Counted from the first letter of the stretch, positions 1 to 7,902 are shown. The stretch is 23,584 nucleotides of DNA from an uncultured Agathobacter sp. (GCA_910587655.1 CAJUND010000041.1:1-23584); one strand, 5' to 3'. Made by a program: numbers and translations. The notes: generated by a model from the letters alone, not told the origin.

Positions 1-573
1 TGGATTTTTGCGGCTGCAGACGTCAGCGAGCAGATTTCGACTGCAAGTAAGGAAGCATCCGGTACCGGTAACATGAAGTTTATGTTAAACGGTGCGATTA
101 CCATCGGAACCATGGACGGCGCCAATGTTGAGATGTATGAAGAGGTTGGCGCGGACAATATCTTTATCTTTGGTATGAGCGCTGACGAAGTCATTGCGCA
201 TGAGACTTACAGGGATTACCAGCCGCAGGAGGTTTACAACAACGATGCAGAGCTTCGTAGGGTGGTCAACCAGCTTGTGGACGGAACCTATGCAAAGAAC
301 GACAGACAGCTGTTCCGTGAGCTCTACAACTCACTGTTAAACCCGCAGCAGGGCGAAGTGGCTGACCGCTACTTTATTCTTGCTGATTTCCGTGCATATG
401 CAGGTGCGCAGAAGAAGATTTCTTCTTACTATAAAAACACGAGTGCATGGGCAAAGAGTTCCATTTTAAATATCGCCCATGTCGGCAAGTTTTCATCTGA
501 CCGTACCATCCAGCAGTATGTGGATGATATCTGGCGTCTGGATAAAATTAAGGTGAATATGACAGGGGTTTAA
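1..573 (+). CDS. glgP: Glycogen/starch phosphorylase, C-terminal part (cut by window edge)
   Basis: The frame is open from base 1, so the gene starts upstream of the window; about 190 C-terminal residues are visible. It contains the family's pyridoxal-phosphate motif EASGTGNMKFMLNGA, whose lysine (codon 76-78) forms the Schiff base with PLP, followed by GTMDGANVE. This is the C-terminal domain of a GT35 alpha-glucan phosphorylase, which releases glucose-1-phosphate from glycogen or maltodextrin in the cytoplasm. The tail has the usual SSDRTIQQY segment and ends about where the family ends. A second, complete paralogue lies at 14416-16665; around the PLP lysine the two are nearly identical, but the tails diverge, so these are two distinct enzymes and not a recent duplication. 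No clear terminator hairpin follows the stop codon. The family call is certain; substrate preference (glycogen or maltodextrin) cannot be told from this fragment. Confidence 0.95.
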   Translation, partial: WIFAAADVSEQISTASKEASGTGNMKFMLNGAITIGTMDGANVEMYEEVGADNIFIFGMSADEVIAHETYRDYQPQEVYNNDAELRRVVNQLVDGTYAKNDRQLFRELYNSLLNPQQGEVADRYFILADFRAYAGAQKKISSYYKNTSAWAKSSILNIAHVGKFSSDRTIQQYVDDIWRLDKIKVNMTGV

Positions 574-643
574 GTCTGTTTAGGACAAAAATTCATAATT
601 TGCAGGAAAACGGATGAATAGAATCTGAATATCTGCATAACAT

Positions 644-675
644 AAAGTGTACACTATTGACATAGTGTACACTTT
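644..675. promoter_or_regulatory. Perfect 14-bp inverted repeat, likely operator of the toxin-antitoxin cassette
   Basis: AAAGTGTACACTAT (644-657) and its exact reverse complement ATAGTGTACACTTT (662-675) are separated by 4 nt. Each arm itself contains the 8-bp palindrome GTGTACAC, at 647-654 and 665-672, with centres 18 bp apart. One palindrome lies just upstream of the -35 hexamer and the other between -35 and -10. This is the layout expected for two repressor dimers shutting the promoter, as in autoregulated toxin-antitoxin operons. Binding by the antitoxin is inferred. Confidence 0.8.
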
Positions 676-684
676 TGCTATAAT
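657..684 (+). promoter_or_regulatory. Strong sigma-A promoter of the toxin-antitoxin cassette
   Basis: A consensus -35 TTGACA (657-662) and a consensus -10 TATAAT (679-684) are separated by 16 bp. Transcription should begin near 690, leaving a very short leader before the antitoxin start codon. The promoter is embedded in the inverted repeat at 644-675, so repressor binding and polymerase binding should exclude each other. Confidence 0.85.
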
Positions 685-706
685 GGAGGAAAAGGAGATG
701 ATGGAT

Positions 707-1132
707 ATGTTAATGGAGCAGGCTACAGCTGTAAGGAAAGAATGGAGCGCTGTATGTGACAGTGTGATTCATGAAAAACCGAGGTTTATCAAGCGTACCA
801 GGGATAAGATGTGGTTTTCCAGTCTGGAAACAATGACGCAGATACTGGAGGCTTATCATTTTACGGCAGTAAAATATATGGAAGAGGATGGCTCAGTTAC
901 ATTATCGCTGAATGAGATTGACCTGGTGGAAAACGGTGCGGATGAACAGGAAGCCAGAATGAAGCTTGCAAAGTCCATATTAGATTATTCCCTTGAATAT
1001 TATAATGAATATGAAACCTATTCCCACAGTCCAAACCGAAAACCGCATATTCCATATATTTTTAAAGCTTTGATTATTGATGACCTGGAAACAATAGGAG
1101 AAATGCTGCAATGCCAGGATGGAAAGAACTAA
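707..1132 (+). CDS. Putative Phd-like antitoxin of a type II toxin-antitoxin pair
   Basis: This is a 141-residue protein if it starts at ATG 707, chosen because AAGGAG (692-697) sits 9 nt upstream. In-frame GTG 647 lies inside the operator and upstream of the likely transcription start, so it is rejected; ATG 701 is the main alternative. The N-terminal part (VRKEWSAVCD through SSLETMTQIL) reads like the Phd/YefM antitoxin fold: a short helix, then a basic strand where related proteins carry a nucleotide-independent DNA-binding surface. The C-terminal part (LSLNEIDLVENG, then a helix rich in Tyr and Glu, then SPNRKPHIPY) would bind and neutralise the toxin. I recall this as the family named PHD_like, but no search was run. 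It overlaps the downstream HicA-like gene by 22 nt, the classic antitoxin-first order, and is likely a co-repressor of its own promoter. Confidence 0.72.
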   Translation: MLMEQATAVRKEWSAVCDSVIHEKPRFIKRTRDKMWFSSLETMTQILEAYHFTAVKYMEEDGSVTLSLNEIDLVENGADEQEARMKLAKSILDYSLEYYNEYETYSHSPNRKPHIPYIFKALIIDDLETIGEMLQCQDGKN

Positions 1133-1329
1133 AGAGATTCTGTGACAGGGACGGGTGGGAATTATATAAAGATACGGACCATTATTTTTACCGGAAAAGG
1201 GATACTGACGGAAATCTGAGAATGACAAAAGTATCAAAGGGCTCCGGTGAAATTCATGCACATATGTGGAAAGAAATACTAAAGAAACAGCTGCAGGTAA
1301 CACAGGAGTATTTTAACAGCAAAATATAA
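1111..1329 (+). CDS. HicA-like mRNA interferase toxin
   Basis: This 72-residue protein has the size and layout of the HicA/YcfA family, a double-stranded-RNA-binding-like fold: a helix (WKELKRFCDRDGWEL), a strand holding a histidine (H24 in KDTDHYFYRK), a second strand (NLRMTKVSKGSGEIHAHMW) and a C-terminal helix. In HicA toxins the histidine after a G-S/T motif is catalytic and the protein cleaves mRNA in the ribosome-bound or free state, stopping growth; here the usual GSH reads TDH. ATG 1111 has AGGAG 10 nt upstream inside the antitoxin gene, and the 22-nt overlap suggests translational coupling. The classic partner is HicB, whereas the partner here looks Phd-like. Family membership is judged by eye, and activity is inferred. 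Confidence 0.72.
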   Translation: MPGWKELKRFCDRDGWELYKDTDHYFYRKRDTDGNLRMTKVSKGSGEIHAHMWKEILKKQLQVTQEYFNSKI

Positions 1330-1353
1330 CATGTCACATAGGAGGAACCGCAA

Positions 1354-4300
1354 ATGTCATTCGTACATCTTCATACGCACACCGAGTACTCCCTTCTGGA
1401 CGGCTCAAATAAAATAAAAGAATATGTTGCGCGGGTAAAGGAGCTGGGAATGGACAGCGCCGCCATTACCGACCATGGAAATATGTACGGTGTCATTGAA
1501 TTTTACCAGACGGCAAAAAAGGCGGGAATCAATCCGGTCATCGGCTGTGAAATTTATGTGGCTCCCAATTCCAGGTTTGAACGGGAGACAAGCCACGGGG
1601 ACGACCGTTATTACCACCTGATTCTGCTGGCGGAAAACAATACCGGTTATGCGAATCTGATGAAAATTGTTTCCATCGGGTTTACGGAAGGATATTATTA
1701 TAAGCCGCGTGTGGATTTTGAAACACTGGAAAAATACCATGAGGGACTGATTGCATTATCGGCATGTCTTGCCGGGGAAGTGCCGCGGTATATTGTGCGC
1801 GGCTTTTATGAGGAAGCAAAAGAAGTTGCAAAAAAATATGCGGACTGTTTTGGAAAAGACCATTACTATCTCGAACTGCAGGACCACGGAATCGCTGACC
1901 AGAAGCTGGTAAACCAGCAGCTTGTGAGGATGAGCCGGGAGCTTGGCATTGAACTGGTGTGTACGAATGATATCCACTATACTTTTAAGGATGATACGGA
2001 GGCACATGATGTACTGCTTTGTATCCAGACCGGAAAAAAGGTTACGGATGAAAACCGTATGCGGTATGCCCAGGGGCAGTTTTATGTAAAGAGCGAGGAA
2101 GAAATGGCAGAGCTGTTTCCCTATGCAAAAGAGTCGCTTTCCAGTACGCAGAAGATTGCAGACAGATGCCATGTAACCATAGAATTCGGACAGTATAAAA
2201 TTCCGAAATACAAAGTGCCGTCCGGGTATGAGTCTGCAAAAGCGTTTTTGGTGTCGCTCTGTGAACAGGGATTTAAGGAAAAATACACGGACAGGGCAGA
2301 GTACACAAAAGAACAGCTTGATGAAATCCACAAGGATATGGTTTATGAGCTGGATATCATTGAGGAAATGGGATTTATTGAATATATTCTGATTGTCTGG
2401 GATTATATTAACTGGGCAAAGACGCATGACTGCAGGGTGGGACCGGGACGCGGTTCCGGCGCGGGAAGCCGGGTGTGCTACTGTACCGGGATTACGGAAA
2501 TTGACCCTGTAAAATACAACCTGCTGTTTGAGCGTTTTTTAAATCCGGAGCGCGTGTCCATGCCCGATATTGACGTGGATTTTGAGCCGGGAGAGCGGGG
2601 ACGCGTCATAGATTATGTAAAGGAAAAATACGGGGAAGAATCCGTAACCATGATTACGACATTTGGAACCATGGCGGCGCGCGGCGTGATCAAGGCAGTT
2701 GGAAAAGCGCTGGATTTTCCGTATTCACAGATGGACCGCGTGGCAAAAATGATTCCGATGCGGCTGCCGGACGTCAAGGTGGTGACCATAGAAAAGGCGC
2801 TGGAAGCAAATCCGGAGTTCAGAAGCCTTTATGACGGGGACCCGGAAATGCGTAACCTGATTGATATGGCAAAGAGGCTGGAGGGACTGCCGAACCATAC
2901 CTCTGTCCATGCCGCAGGCGTTGTGATTTATCCGGGTGTGGCAAGTGATTATGTGCCGCTGGGGATTGCCAGCGACGGCATGCCGACCGCGGAATACAAT
3001 ATGATCCAGCTGGAAGAACTGGGGCTACTTAAAATGGATTTTCTGGGGCTGCGCAATCTGACAGTAATTAAGGATGCGGTAAAAAATATCAGCCGTTCCA
3101 GGGGAACGGAAATAGATATTGACCAGATTGATTTCAATGACAGGGCGATGCTTGACTTTATCGGGACAGGAAAAACAGAAGGCGTGTTCCAGCTTGAGTC
3201 TGCCGGGATGCAGAATTTCATGAAAGAATTAAAACCGCAGAGCTTTGAGGATATTGTTGCCGGAATTTCCCTGTACCGTCCGGGACCGATGGATTTTATT
3301 CCTGCCTATATCAGGGGAAAAAATAATCCGGATACCATCACATATGTGACGCCGGAACTGGAGGAAATTTTAGAGCCGACCTACGGCTGTATCGTCTACC
3401 AGGAACAGGTGATGCAGATTGTACAGAAGCTTGCAGGCTATACCATGGGACAGGCGGACAATATCCGCCGTGCCATGAGCAAAAAAAAGCAGTATGTCAT
3501 TGACGAGGAACGGCAGAGTTTTGTTTACGGGGATGAGGAAAGAAAGATCAAAGGCTGTGTGGCAAACGGTATTTCAGAAAAGGCGGCAAACGCCATTTAT
3601 GACTCCATGGTGGATTTTGCCAAGTATGCCTTTAACAAATCCCATGCGGCTGCCTATGCGGTAGTCAGTGTCCAGACGGCGTGGCTCAAATACTATTACC
3701 CGCTGGAGTTTATGGCGGCATTAATGACGTCCGTCATTGATAACACCGGAAAAGCGGCGGAGTATCTGGTGCACTGCAGGGAGCTTGGAATTTCCGTGCT
3801 TCCTCCCGATATTAATGCCGGACAGGGGGAGTTTACCGCAAACGGCGAACATATTCATTACGGGCTTTATGCCATTAAGGCGCTTGGGCGTCCGGTGATT
3901 GACAGGATGATAGAGGAACGCGAACAAAGGGGTCCGTATACTTCTTTACAGGATTTTATCTCACGCACGGCGGACCGTGAAATCAACAAGCGGGCAATTG
4001 AAAACCTGATTAAGGCGGGGGCATGCGACTGCCTGGACGGAAACAGACACCAGATGTGCCTGGTATACAGTACGCTTGCCGATGACGTGCTGCGTGAAAA
4101 AAAGAGCGGGCTGGCGGGACAGATGAGCCTTTTTGACCTTGTTTCCGAGGAGGAAAAAAAGGAGTATACCATACAGTATCCGGATGTGCCTGAATTTTCA
4201 AAGGATGAAATGCTGGGCTATGAAAAAGAGGTGCTGGGCATTTATGTCAGCGGGCATCCGCTGGAGGATGACCTGGATAAAATCAAAAAAAATGTGAGCG

Positions 4301-4866
4301 CGCATGCAGCGGATTTTATCCGGGATGAGGAAAGCGGAAAGGTAAATGTGGAGGACCATGCAAAAGCCACAATCGGAGGAATGGTCGCCGGGAAAAATAT
4401 AAAATTTACAAGAAACAACCAGACGATGGCGTTTCTTACCATTGAAGACCTGACCGGTTCCGTCGAGGTAATTGTATTCCCGAAGGATTATGAGCGTTAC
4501 AGCAGGTATCTGGAGGAGGATGCAAAAGTATTTGTCACCGGAAGGGTGGATATCGGGGATGAGAGAAACGGCAAGCTGATCTGCGAGCGCATTGTTCCGT
4601 TTTCCGAAACCAGACGGGAGGTCTGGCTGCAGTTTCCGACCATGGAGGCGTATGTAAAAAAGGAGGAGGAGCTGTTTGATTTGCTCAGGGATTCTGACGG
4701 CGGGGATGAGGTAATTATCTTTCTTTCGGACTGCAGGCAGGTAAAAAGACTTGGAAAACATATGACCGTTTGTGCGGATACGGTTCTTCTGGCACAGCTT
4801 TTTTCATTTCTGGATGAAAAAAATGTAAAAGTAGTGGAAAAAAGCATTGAAAAGCTCGCACAATAA
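1354..4866 (+). CDS. dnaE: DNA polymerase III subunit alpha (DnaE)
   Basis: This 1170-residue replicative polymerase extends DNA in the cytoplasmic replisome. In order it shows an N-terminal PHP domain (HTHTEYSLLDG near residue 7, then TDHGNMYG), the C-family polymerase palm and fingers with the catalytic aspartate motif PDIDVDFE (D405, D407, D409), the finger segment KYAFNKSHAAAY, a helix-hairpin-helix region (INKRAIENLIKAGA) and a C-terminal OB fold. The segment SLFDLVSEEEKK just after the fingers resembles a sliding-clamp-binding peptide. The length is typical of DnaE1, and there is no intein or frameshift. The start at ATG 1354 is set by AGGAGG about 7 nt upstream. Firmicutes usually carry PolC as well, and DnaE then extends primers; PolC is not in this window. 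pfkA follows after 60 nt with no terminator, so the two are probably one transcript. Confidence 0.98.
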   Translation: MSFVHLHTHTEYSLLDGSNKIKEYVARVKELGMDSAAITDHGNMYGVIEFYQTAKKAGINPVIGCEIYVAPNSRFERETSHGDDRYYHLILLAENNTGYANLMKIVSIGFTEGYYYKPRVDFETLEKYHEGLIALSACLAGEVPRYIVRGFYEEAKEVAKKYADCFGKDHYYLELQDHGIADQKLVNQQLVRMSRELGIELVCTNDIHYTFKDDTEAHDVLLCIQTGKKVTDENRMRYAQGQFYVKSEEEMAELFPYAKESLSSTQKIADRCHVTIEFGQYKIPKYKVPSGYESAKAFLVSLCEQGFKEKYTDRAEYTKEQLDEIHKDMVYELDIIEEMGFIEYILIVWDYINWAKTHDCRVGPGRGSGAGSRVCYCTGITEIDPVKYNLLFERFLNPERVSMPDIDVDFEPGERGRVIDYVKEKYGEESVTMITTFGTMAARGVIKAVGKALDFPYSQMDRVAKMIPMRLPDVKVVTIEKALEANPEFRSLYDGDPEMRNLIDMAKRLEGLPNHTSVHAAGVVIYPGVASDYVPLGIASDGMPTAEYNMIQLEELGLLKMDFLGLRNLTVIKDAVKNISRSRGTEIDIDQIDFNDRAMLDFIGTGKTEGVFQLESAGMQNFMKELKPQSFEDIVAGISLYRPGPMDFIPAYIRGKNNPDTITYVTPELEEILEPTYGCIVYQEQVMQIVQKLAGYTMGQADNIRRAMSKKKQYVIDEERQSFVYGDEERKIKGCVANGISEKAANAIYDSMVDFAKYAFNKSHAAAYAVVSVQTAWLKYYYPLEFMAALMTSVIDNTGKAAEYLVHCRELGISVLPPDINAGQGEFTANGEHIHYGLYAIKALGRPVIDRMIEEREQRGPYTSLQDFISRTADREINKRAIENLIKAGACDCLDGNRHQMCLVYSTLADDVLREKKSGLAGQMSLFDLVSEEEKKEYTIQYPDVPEFSKDEMLGYEKEVLGIYVSGHPLEDDLDKIKKNVSAHAADFIRDEESGKVNVEDHAKATIGGMVAGKNIKFTRNNQTMAFLTIEDLTGSVEVIVFPKDYERYSRYLEEDAKVFVTGRVDIGDERNGKLICERIVPFSETRREVWLQFPTMEAYVKKEEELFDLLRDSDGGDEVIIFLSDCRQVKRLGKHMTVCADTVLLAQLFSFLDEKNVKVVEKSIEKLAQ

Positions 4867-4926
4867 GTATAAAATAGAAAAGATTAAGGGACAGATTATC
4901 ATAATAATTATATGGAGGAATTAACA

Positions 4927-5898
4927 ATGGCTAAAGAGATAAACACAATTGGTGTTTTGACCAGTGGTGGGGACGCACCGGGAATGAATGCTGCAATCCG
5001 TGCAGTGGTTCGTCAGGCATTATCAAAAGGGAAAAAAGTAAAAGGAATTAAGAGGGGTTACGCCGGATTATTAAATGAAGAAATTGAAGACATGTATGCA
5101 AAGAGCGTATCAGAAACAATTTCCCGCGGCGGGACCATTTTACAGACGGCACGCTGTCTGGAGTTTATGACAGAGGAAGGCCAGAAGCAGGGAGCTGAAA
5201 TCTGCAAAAAGCACGGCATTGATGCAATCGTGGTAATCGGAGGGGACGGTTCCTTCCAGGGCGCGCAGAAACTGGCAGCGCTTGGAATCAATACCATCGG
5301 CATTCCGGGCACGATTGATCTGGACATTGCGTGTACCGATTATACCGTGGGATTTGACACAGCCATCAATACCGCGATGGACGCCATTGATAAAATCAGG
5401 GATACCTCTACCTCCCACGAAAGATGCTCCATTATTGAGGTTATGGGACGCGGGGCAGGACATATCGCACTGTGGTGCGGACTTGCCAACGGGGCAGAGG
5501 AGGTTCTGCTTCCGGAAAAATACGACTATGATGAGCAGCGTCTGATTAACCAGGTCATGGGCGCAAGGCAGCAGGGAAAGCAGCATTATATTATTATTAA
5601 TGCAGAGGGAATCGGACATTCCGAGAGCATGGCAAAGAGAATAGAAGAAGCAACCGGTATTGAAACCCGTGCAACGATTCTGGGGCACATGCAGCGCGGC
5701 GGCAGTCCAAGCTGTAAGGACCGTGTATATGCGACAACAATGGGAGCAATGGCAGTGGACCTGCTTTGTGAAGGCAAAAGCAACCGCGTCGTTGCACACT
5801 ATGGCGGAAAATTCGTTGATTTTGATATTGATGAGGCACTTGCAATGCAAAAAGGCGTTGACGAGTACATGTTCCAGATTTCCAAGTCACTGGTTTAG
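4927..5898 (+). CDS. pfkA: ATP-dependent 6-phosphofructokinase
   Basis: This 323-residue cytoplasmic enzyme phosphorylates fructose-6-phosphate to fructose-1,6-bisphosphate, the committed step of glycolysis. Motifs are GGDAPGMN (residues 14-21, nucleotide loop), GGDGS (105-109), the catalytic TID motif (129-131, D131 as base) and QRGGSPSCKDR near the C-terminus. Glycines at the two positions that separate ATP from pyrophosphate enzymes (the last G of GGDG and the G before TID) favour ATP. One oddity is that the classic TIDND reads TIDLD, with Leu replacing Asn at 132; I believe this variant occurs in other Lachnospiraceae. The start is ATG 4927, with TGGAGG 8-9 nt upstream; in-frame ATG 4912 overlaps that ribosome site and is rejected. 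Pairing with dnaE is a conserved Firmicutes arrangement. A terminator follows at 5922. Confidence 0.96.
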   Translation: MAKEINTIGVLTSGGDAPGMNAAIRAVVRQALSKGKKVKGIKRGYAGLLNEEIEDMYAKSVSETISRGGTILQTARCLEFMTEEGQKQGAEICKKHGIDAIVVIGGDGSFQGAQKLAALGINTIGIPGTIDLDIACTDYTVGFDTAINTAMDAIDKIRDTSTSHERCSIIEVMGRGAGHIALWCGLANGAEEVLLPEKYDYDEQRLINQVMGARQQGKQHYIIINAEGIGHSESMAKRIEEATGIETRATILGHMQRGGSPSCKDRVYATTMGAMAVDLLCEGKSNRVVAHYGGKFVDFDIDEALAMQKGVDEYMFQISKSLV

Positions 5899-5921
5899 TA
5901 GTTACACCGATGAAAATATGC

Positions 5922-5953
5922 GGGGCGCCGGGGGTTTCCGGACGCCCCTTTTT
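5922..5953 (+). terminator. Rho-independent terminator of dnaE-pfkA
   Basis: GGGGCGCCGG (5922-5931) pairs with CCGGACGCCCC (5938-5948), with one bulged A, around a 6-nt loop, and five T follow directly. It separates pfkA from the RNA methyltransferase gene, whose ribosome site begins only 22 nt later, so some readthrough may be how that gene is expressed. Confidence 0.85.
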
Positions 5954-5986
5954 CATGGGGCGGATGATAAAGTATTAGGAGAATTC

Positions 5987-6781
5987 ATGATTACAAGTAC
6001 AGCGAACCGGCAGATGAAAAGGCTGCAGGGGTTAATGAAAAAAGCAAAGGAGCGGAAAAAGGAACGCGTCTTTGTGGCGGAAGGAATAAAAATGTTCCGG
6101 GAGGCGCCCGGGGAATGGGTGGAGAAGGTTTATGTGGCGGAAAGCTTTCTCGCTGAAGAAGAACACAGAAAAATGCTGGAGGGATACCAGTACGAAACGG
6201 TTCTGGATTTTGTGTTTCAGGCAGTTTCCGATACGCAGACCCCGCAGGGTATCCTGACTGTGTTACGCATGCCGGAATATACGCTTCCGCAGCTGCTTGC
6301 CGGAGACCGGACGCATATACTGGTTCTTGAGAGCATACAGGATCCGGGAAATCTTGGAACCATGTTCCGTGCGGGAGAAGGAGCCGGAATTTCCGGTATT
6401 ATTATGAACCGCACCACAGTTGATCTGTTTAATCCCAAGACGATCCGTTCCACGATGGGAAGTATTTACCGGGTGCCTTATCTGGTTACCGACAGTCTTG
6501 CGGATACCGTGGAAGAATTAAAAAAATTCCAGGTAGGGGTGTATGCCGCATATTTACAATCTGCTAAAGAGTATGACAGTCTGGATTACACAAAAAGGAC
6601 TGCTTTTTTAATAGGCAATGAGAGCAGCGGTTTAAGCAGCGCTGCAGTGGCGTTTGCGGACGCCTGTATCCAAATTCCGATGGAAGGTAAGGTGGAATCA
6701 TTAAATGCAGCAGTATCCGCAGCAGTCCTGATGTATGAATGCAGCAGGCAGAGGAGAAGAAAGGATAAGCAGACAGTATGA
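5987..6781 (+). CDS. SpoU/TrmH-family RNA 2'-O-methyltransferase
   Basis: This 264-residue protein of the SPOUT class transfers a methyl group from S-adenosylmethionine to a ribose 2'-OH of rRNA or tRNA. The N-terminal part (residues 1-100: VFVAEGIKMF and then a substrate-binding domain like L30e) is followed by the SpoU domain. Its motifs are ESIQDPGNLGTMFRAGEGAG (motif 1, catalytic Arg), IGNESSGLS (motif 2, SAM loop) and IPMEGKVESLNAAVSAAV (motif 3, the trefoil-knot end). ATG 5987 is chosen because TTAGGAG lies 5-6 nt upstream and the homologous sequence starts there; the frame is open farther back into pfkA, but that part is meaningless. It overlaps the next gene by ATGA. Which nucleotide is methylated cannot be read from sequence. 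This gene is often annotated as RlmB or a 23S methyltransferase. Confidence 0.93.
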   Translation: MITSTANRQMKRLQGLMKKAKERKKERVFVAEGIKMFREAPGEWVEKVYVAESFLAEEEHRKMLEGYQYETVLDFVFQAVSDTQTPQGILTVLRMPEYTLPQLLAGDRTHILVLESIQDPGNLGTMFRAGEGAGISGIIMNRTTVDLFNPKTIRSTMGSIYRVPYLVTDSLADTVEELKKFQVGVYAAYLQSAKEYDSLDYTKRTAFLIGNESSGLSSAAVAFADACIQIPMEGKVESLNAAVSAAVLMYECSRQRRRKDKQTV

Positions 6782-7041
6782 GAATCTGGTTTAAAATCTG
6801 GAAGGATGCACATCTTCTGAAAGCAGAGACAGTGGAAGATGTTACGGATGACACAAGAACGCATAAAATATTCCATTCGCTGGAGGAAGCATGCCTGCGG
6901 TTCGACCTGGGAAAACCAATCTGGCTGGACGCGAATATTTCCGAGTTTCAGAGACATGCAAAAACCCGTTTTTCAGGGGATAATTTTGTGGAGGAAATTA
7001 CATTTGATTATCTGGAAATGCAGGTAATTGAAGAGGATTAA
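6778..7041 (+). CDS. Conserved small protein of unknown function, coupled to the SpoU methyltransferase
   Basis: This is an 87-residue soluble acidic protein (MRIWFKIWKDAHLL ... VIEED) with no signal peptide or membrane segment. Its ATG overlaps the methyltransferase stop in an ATGA junction, so translation is likely coupled and the two are co-expressed. The pattern of alternating strands and one amphipathic helix (SLEEACLRFDL) suggests a compact alpha/beta fold, and the phrase GKPIWLDANISEF resembles small uncharacterised Clostridia proteins I have seen annotated as hypothetical. No catalytic motif is visible. Codon use and the overlap argue that it is a real gene. Function unknown; a partner role with the methyltransferase is only suggested by position. 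Confidence 0.8.
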   Translation: MRIWFKIWKDAHLLKAETVEDVTDDTRTHKIFHSLEEACLRFDLGKPIWLDANISEFQRHAKTRFSGDNFVEEITFDYLEMQVIEED

Positions 7042-7110
7042 AACAGGAAAACAGGAGTGTAAAAAACCGTAAAAATTATACAAAATTTTATGCACTTTTA
7101 ACATATTATA

Positions 7111-7119
7111 TGATATAAT
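7111..7119 (+). promoter_or_regulatory. Extended -10 promoter for the alarmone synthetase gene
   Basis: TGATATAAT is a consensus -10 TATAAT (7114-7119) with the extended TG one base upstream. No good -35 hexamer is seen 16-18 bp further up, which is tolerated by extended -10 promoters. The transcription start would be near 7126, giving a leader of about 50 nt that contains the GGAAGGGG ribosome site. Confidence 0.65.
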
Positions 7120-7174
7120 TAGGATAAAAGGACTAAGGGTATGGGTAGAAGAAAATAAAGAAGGAAGGGGTTCA

Positions 7175-7840
7175 ATGGGGAAACAGGAAACAGTCATGGA
7201 TGAGGCGCTGAAAGAAGATGTAGACAGCTGGGAAACACTTATGTTTTTATACAATTCCGCACTTAAGGAAGTGGGTACGAAGTTAGATATCCTGAATGAT
7301 GAGTTCGTTCATATACATAAGTACAATCCAATCGAGTACATTAAAAAACGCATTAAGACGCCGGAGAGCATTGTTAAAAAGCTGAAAAGGGACGGGCATG
7401 AGAGCAGTATCGAAAACATGCTGGCATATGTAAACGACATTGCAGGAATCCGTATTGTCTGCTCATTTACATCGGATATTTACCGTATTGCGGGCATGAT
7501 TGGAAACCAGAATGATCTGACGGTAGTTTCCATTAAGGATTATATTAAGCATCCGAAAGCGAGCGGCTATAAAAGTTTCCACATGCATGTGACAGTTCCG
7601 ATTTTTCTTTCAGACCGTGTGATGGATGCAAAGGTCGAAATCCAGATCCGCACGATTGCAATGGATTTCTGGGCAAGCCTTGAGCACAAAATTTATTACA
7701 AGTTTGAAGGAAATGCGCCGGAGTATATCAGCAGGGATTTACAGGAGTGTGCAGAAATTGTTTCAAAACTGGATGTTAAAATGCTTCAGCTGAATGAAGC
7801 AATCCGCGCGGCAAAAGAAAAACAGGATGAAGCCTCATAA
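7175..7840 (+). CDS. relQ: Small alarmone synthetase, RelQ type ((p)ppGpp synthetase)
   Basis: This 221-residue protein consists of one RelA/SpoT synthetase domain and has no hydrolase, TGS or ACT domains, so it belongs to the small alarmone synthetases. It transfers pyrophosphate from ATP to GDP or GTP to make the stress nucleotide (p)ppGpp. Visible motifs are the basic KRIKTPESIVKKLKR (ATP site), VNDIAGIRIVCSF with D88 (metal), the SGYKSFHMHV substrate strand and VEIQIRTIAMDFWASLEHK (E155 catalytic). The C-terminal helix (KLDVKMLQLNEAIRAAKE) matches the tetramer-forming helices of Bacillus RelQ (YjbM), which is about ten residues shorter. The gene has its own extended -10 promoter and terminator and so is a single-gene unit. 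RelP is the alternative assignment, but the overall sequence is closer to RelQ. Confidence 0.92.
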   Translation: MGKQETVMDEALKEDVDSWETLMFLYNSALKEVGTKLDILNDEFVHIHKYNPIEYIKKRIKTPESIVKKLKRDGHESSIENMLAYVNDIAGIRIVCSFTSDIYRIAGMIGNQNDLTVVSIKDYIKHPKASGYKSFHMHVTVPIFLSDRVMDAKVEIQIRTIAMDFWASLEHKIYYKFEGNAPEYISRDLQECAEIVSKLDVKMLQLNEAIRAAKEKQDEAS

Positions 7841-7857
7841 GAAGGAACAAAACACAT

Positions 7858-7902
7858 AAAACGGCAGGACGAAAGGTTCTGCCGTTTTGTTATATTTTTT
7901 TT
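7858..7902 (+). terminator. Rho-independent terminator of the alarmone synthetase gene
   Basis: AAAACGGCAG (7858-7867) pairs perfectly with CTGCCGTTTT (7879-7888) around an 11-nt loop. A T-rich stretch follows, ending in eight T at 7895-7902. Confidence 0.88.

Noticed and set aside
647..706. Upstream extension of the antitoxin frame to GTG 647
   Set aside because: That start lies inside the operator and upstream of the predicted transcription start, and has no ribosome site; ATG 707 fits much better.
1756..2427. Minus-strand open frame of 223 codons inside dnaE
   Set aside because: It is a shadow of a strongly conserved gene, with no ribosome site or recognisable domain.
5140..5850. Minus-strand open frame of 236 codons inside pfkA
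   Set aside because: Antisense shadow of pfkA, Cys/His-rich by chance, with no start signal.
5660..5986. Open frame extending the RNA methyltransferase back into pfkA
   Set aside because: The extension overlaps pfkA out of frame, crosses the terminator at 5922 and has no family character; the ribosome site at 5975-5981 sets ATG 5987.
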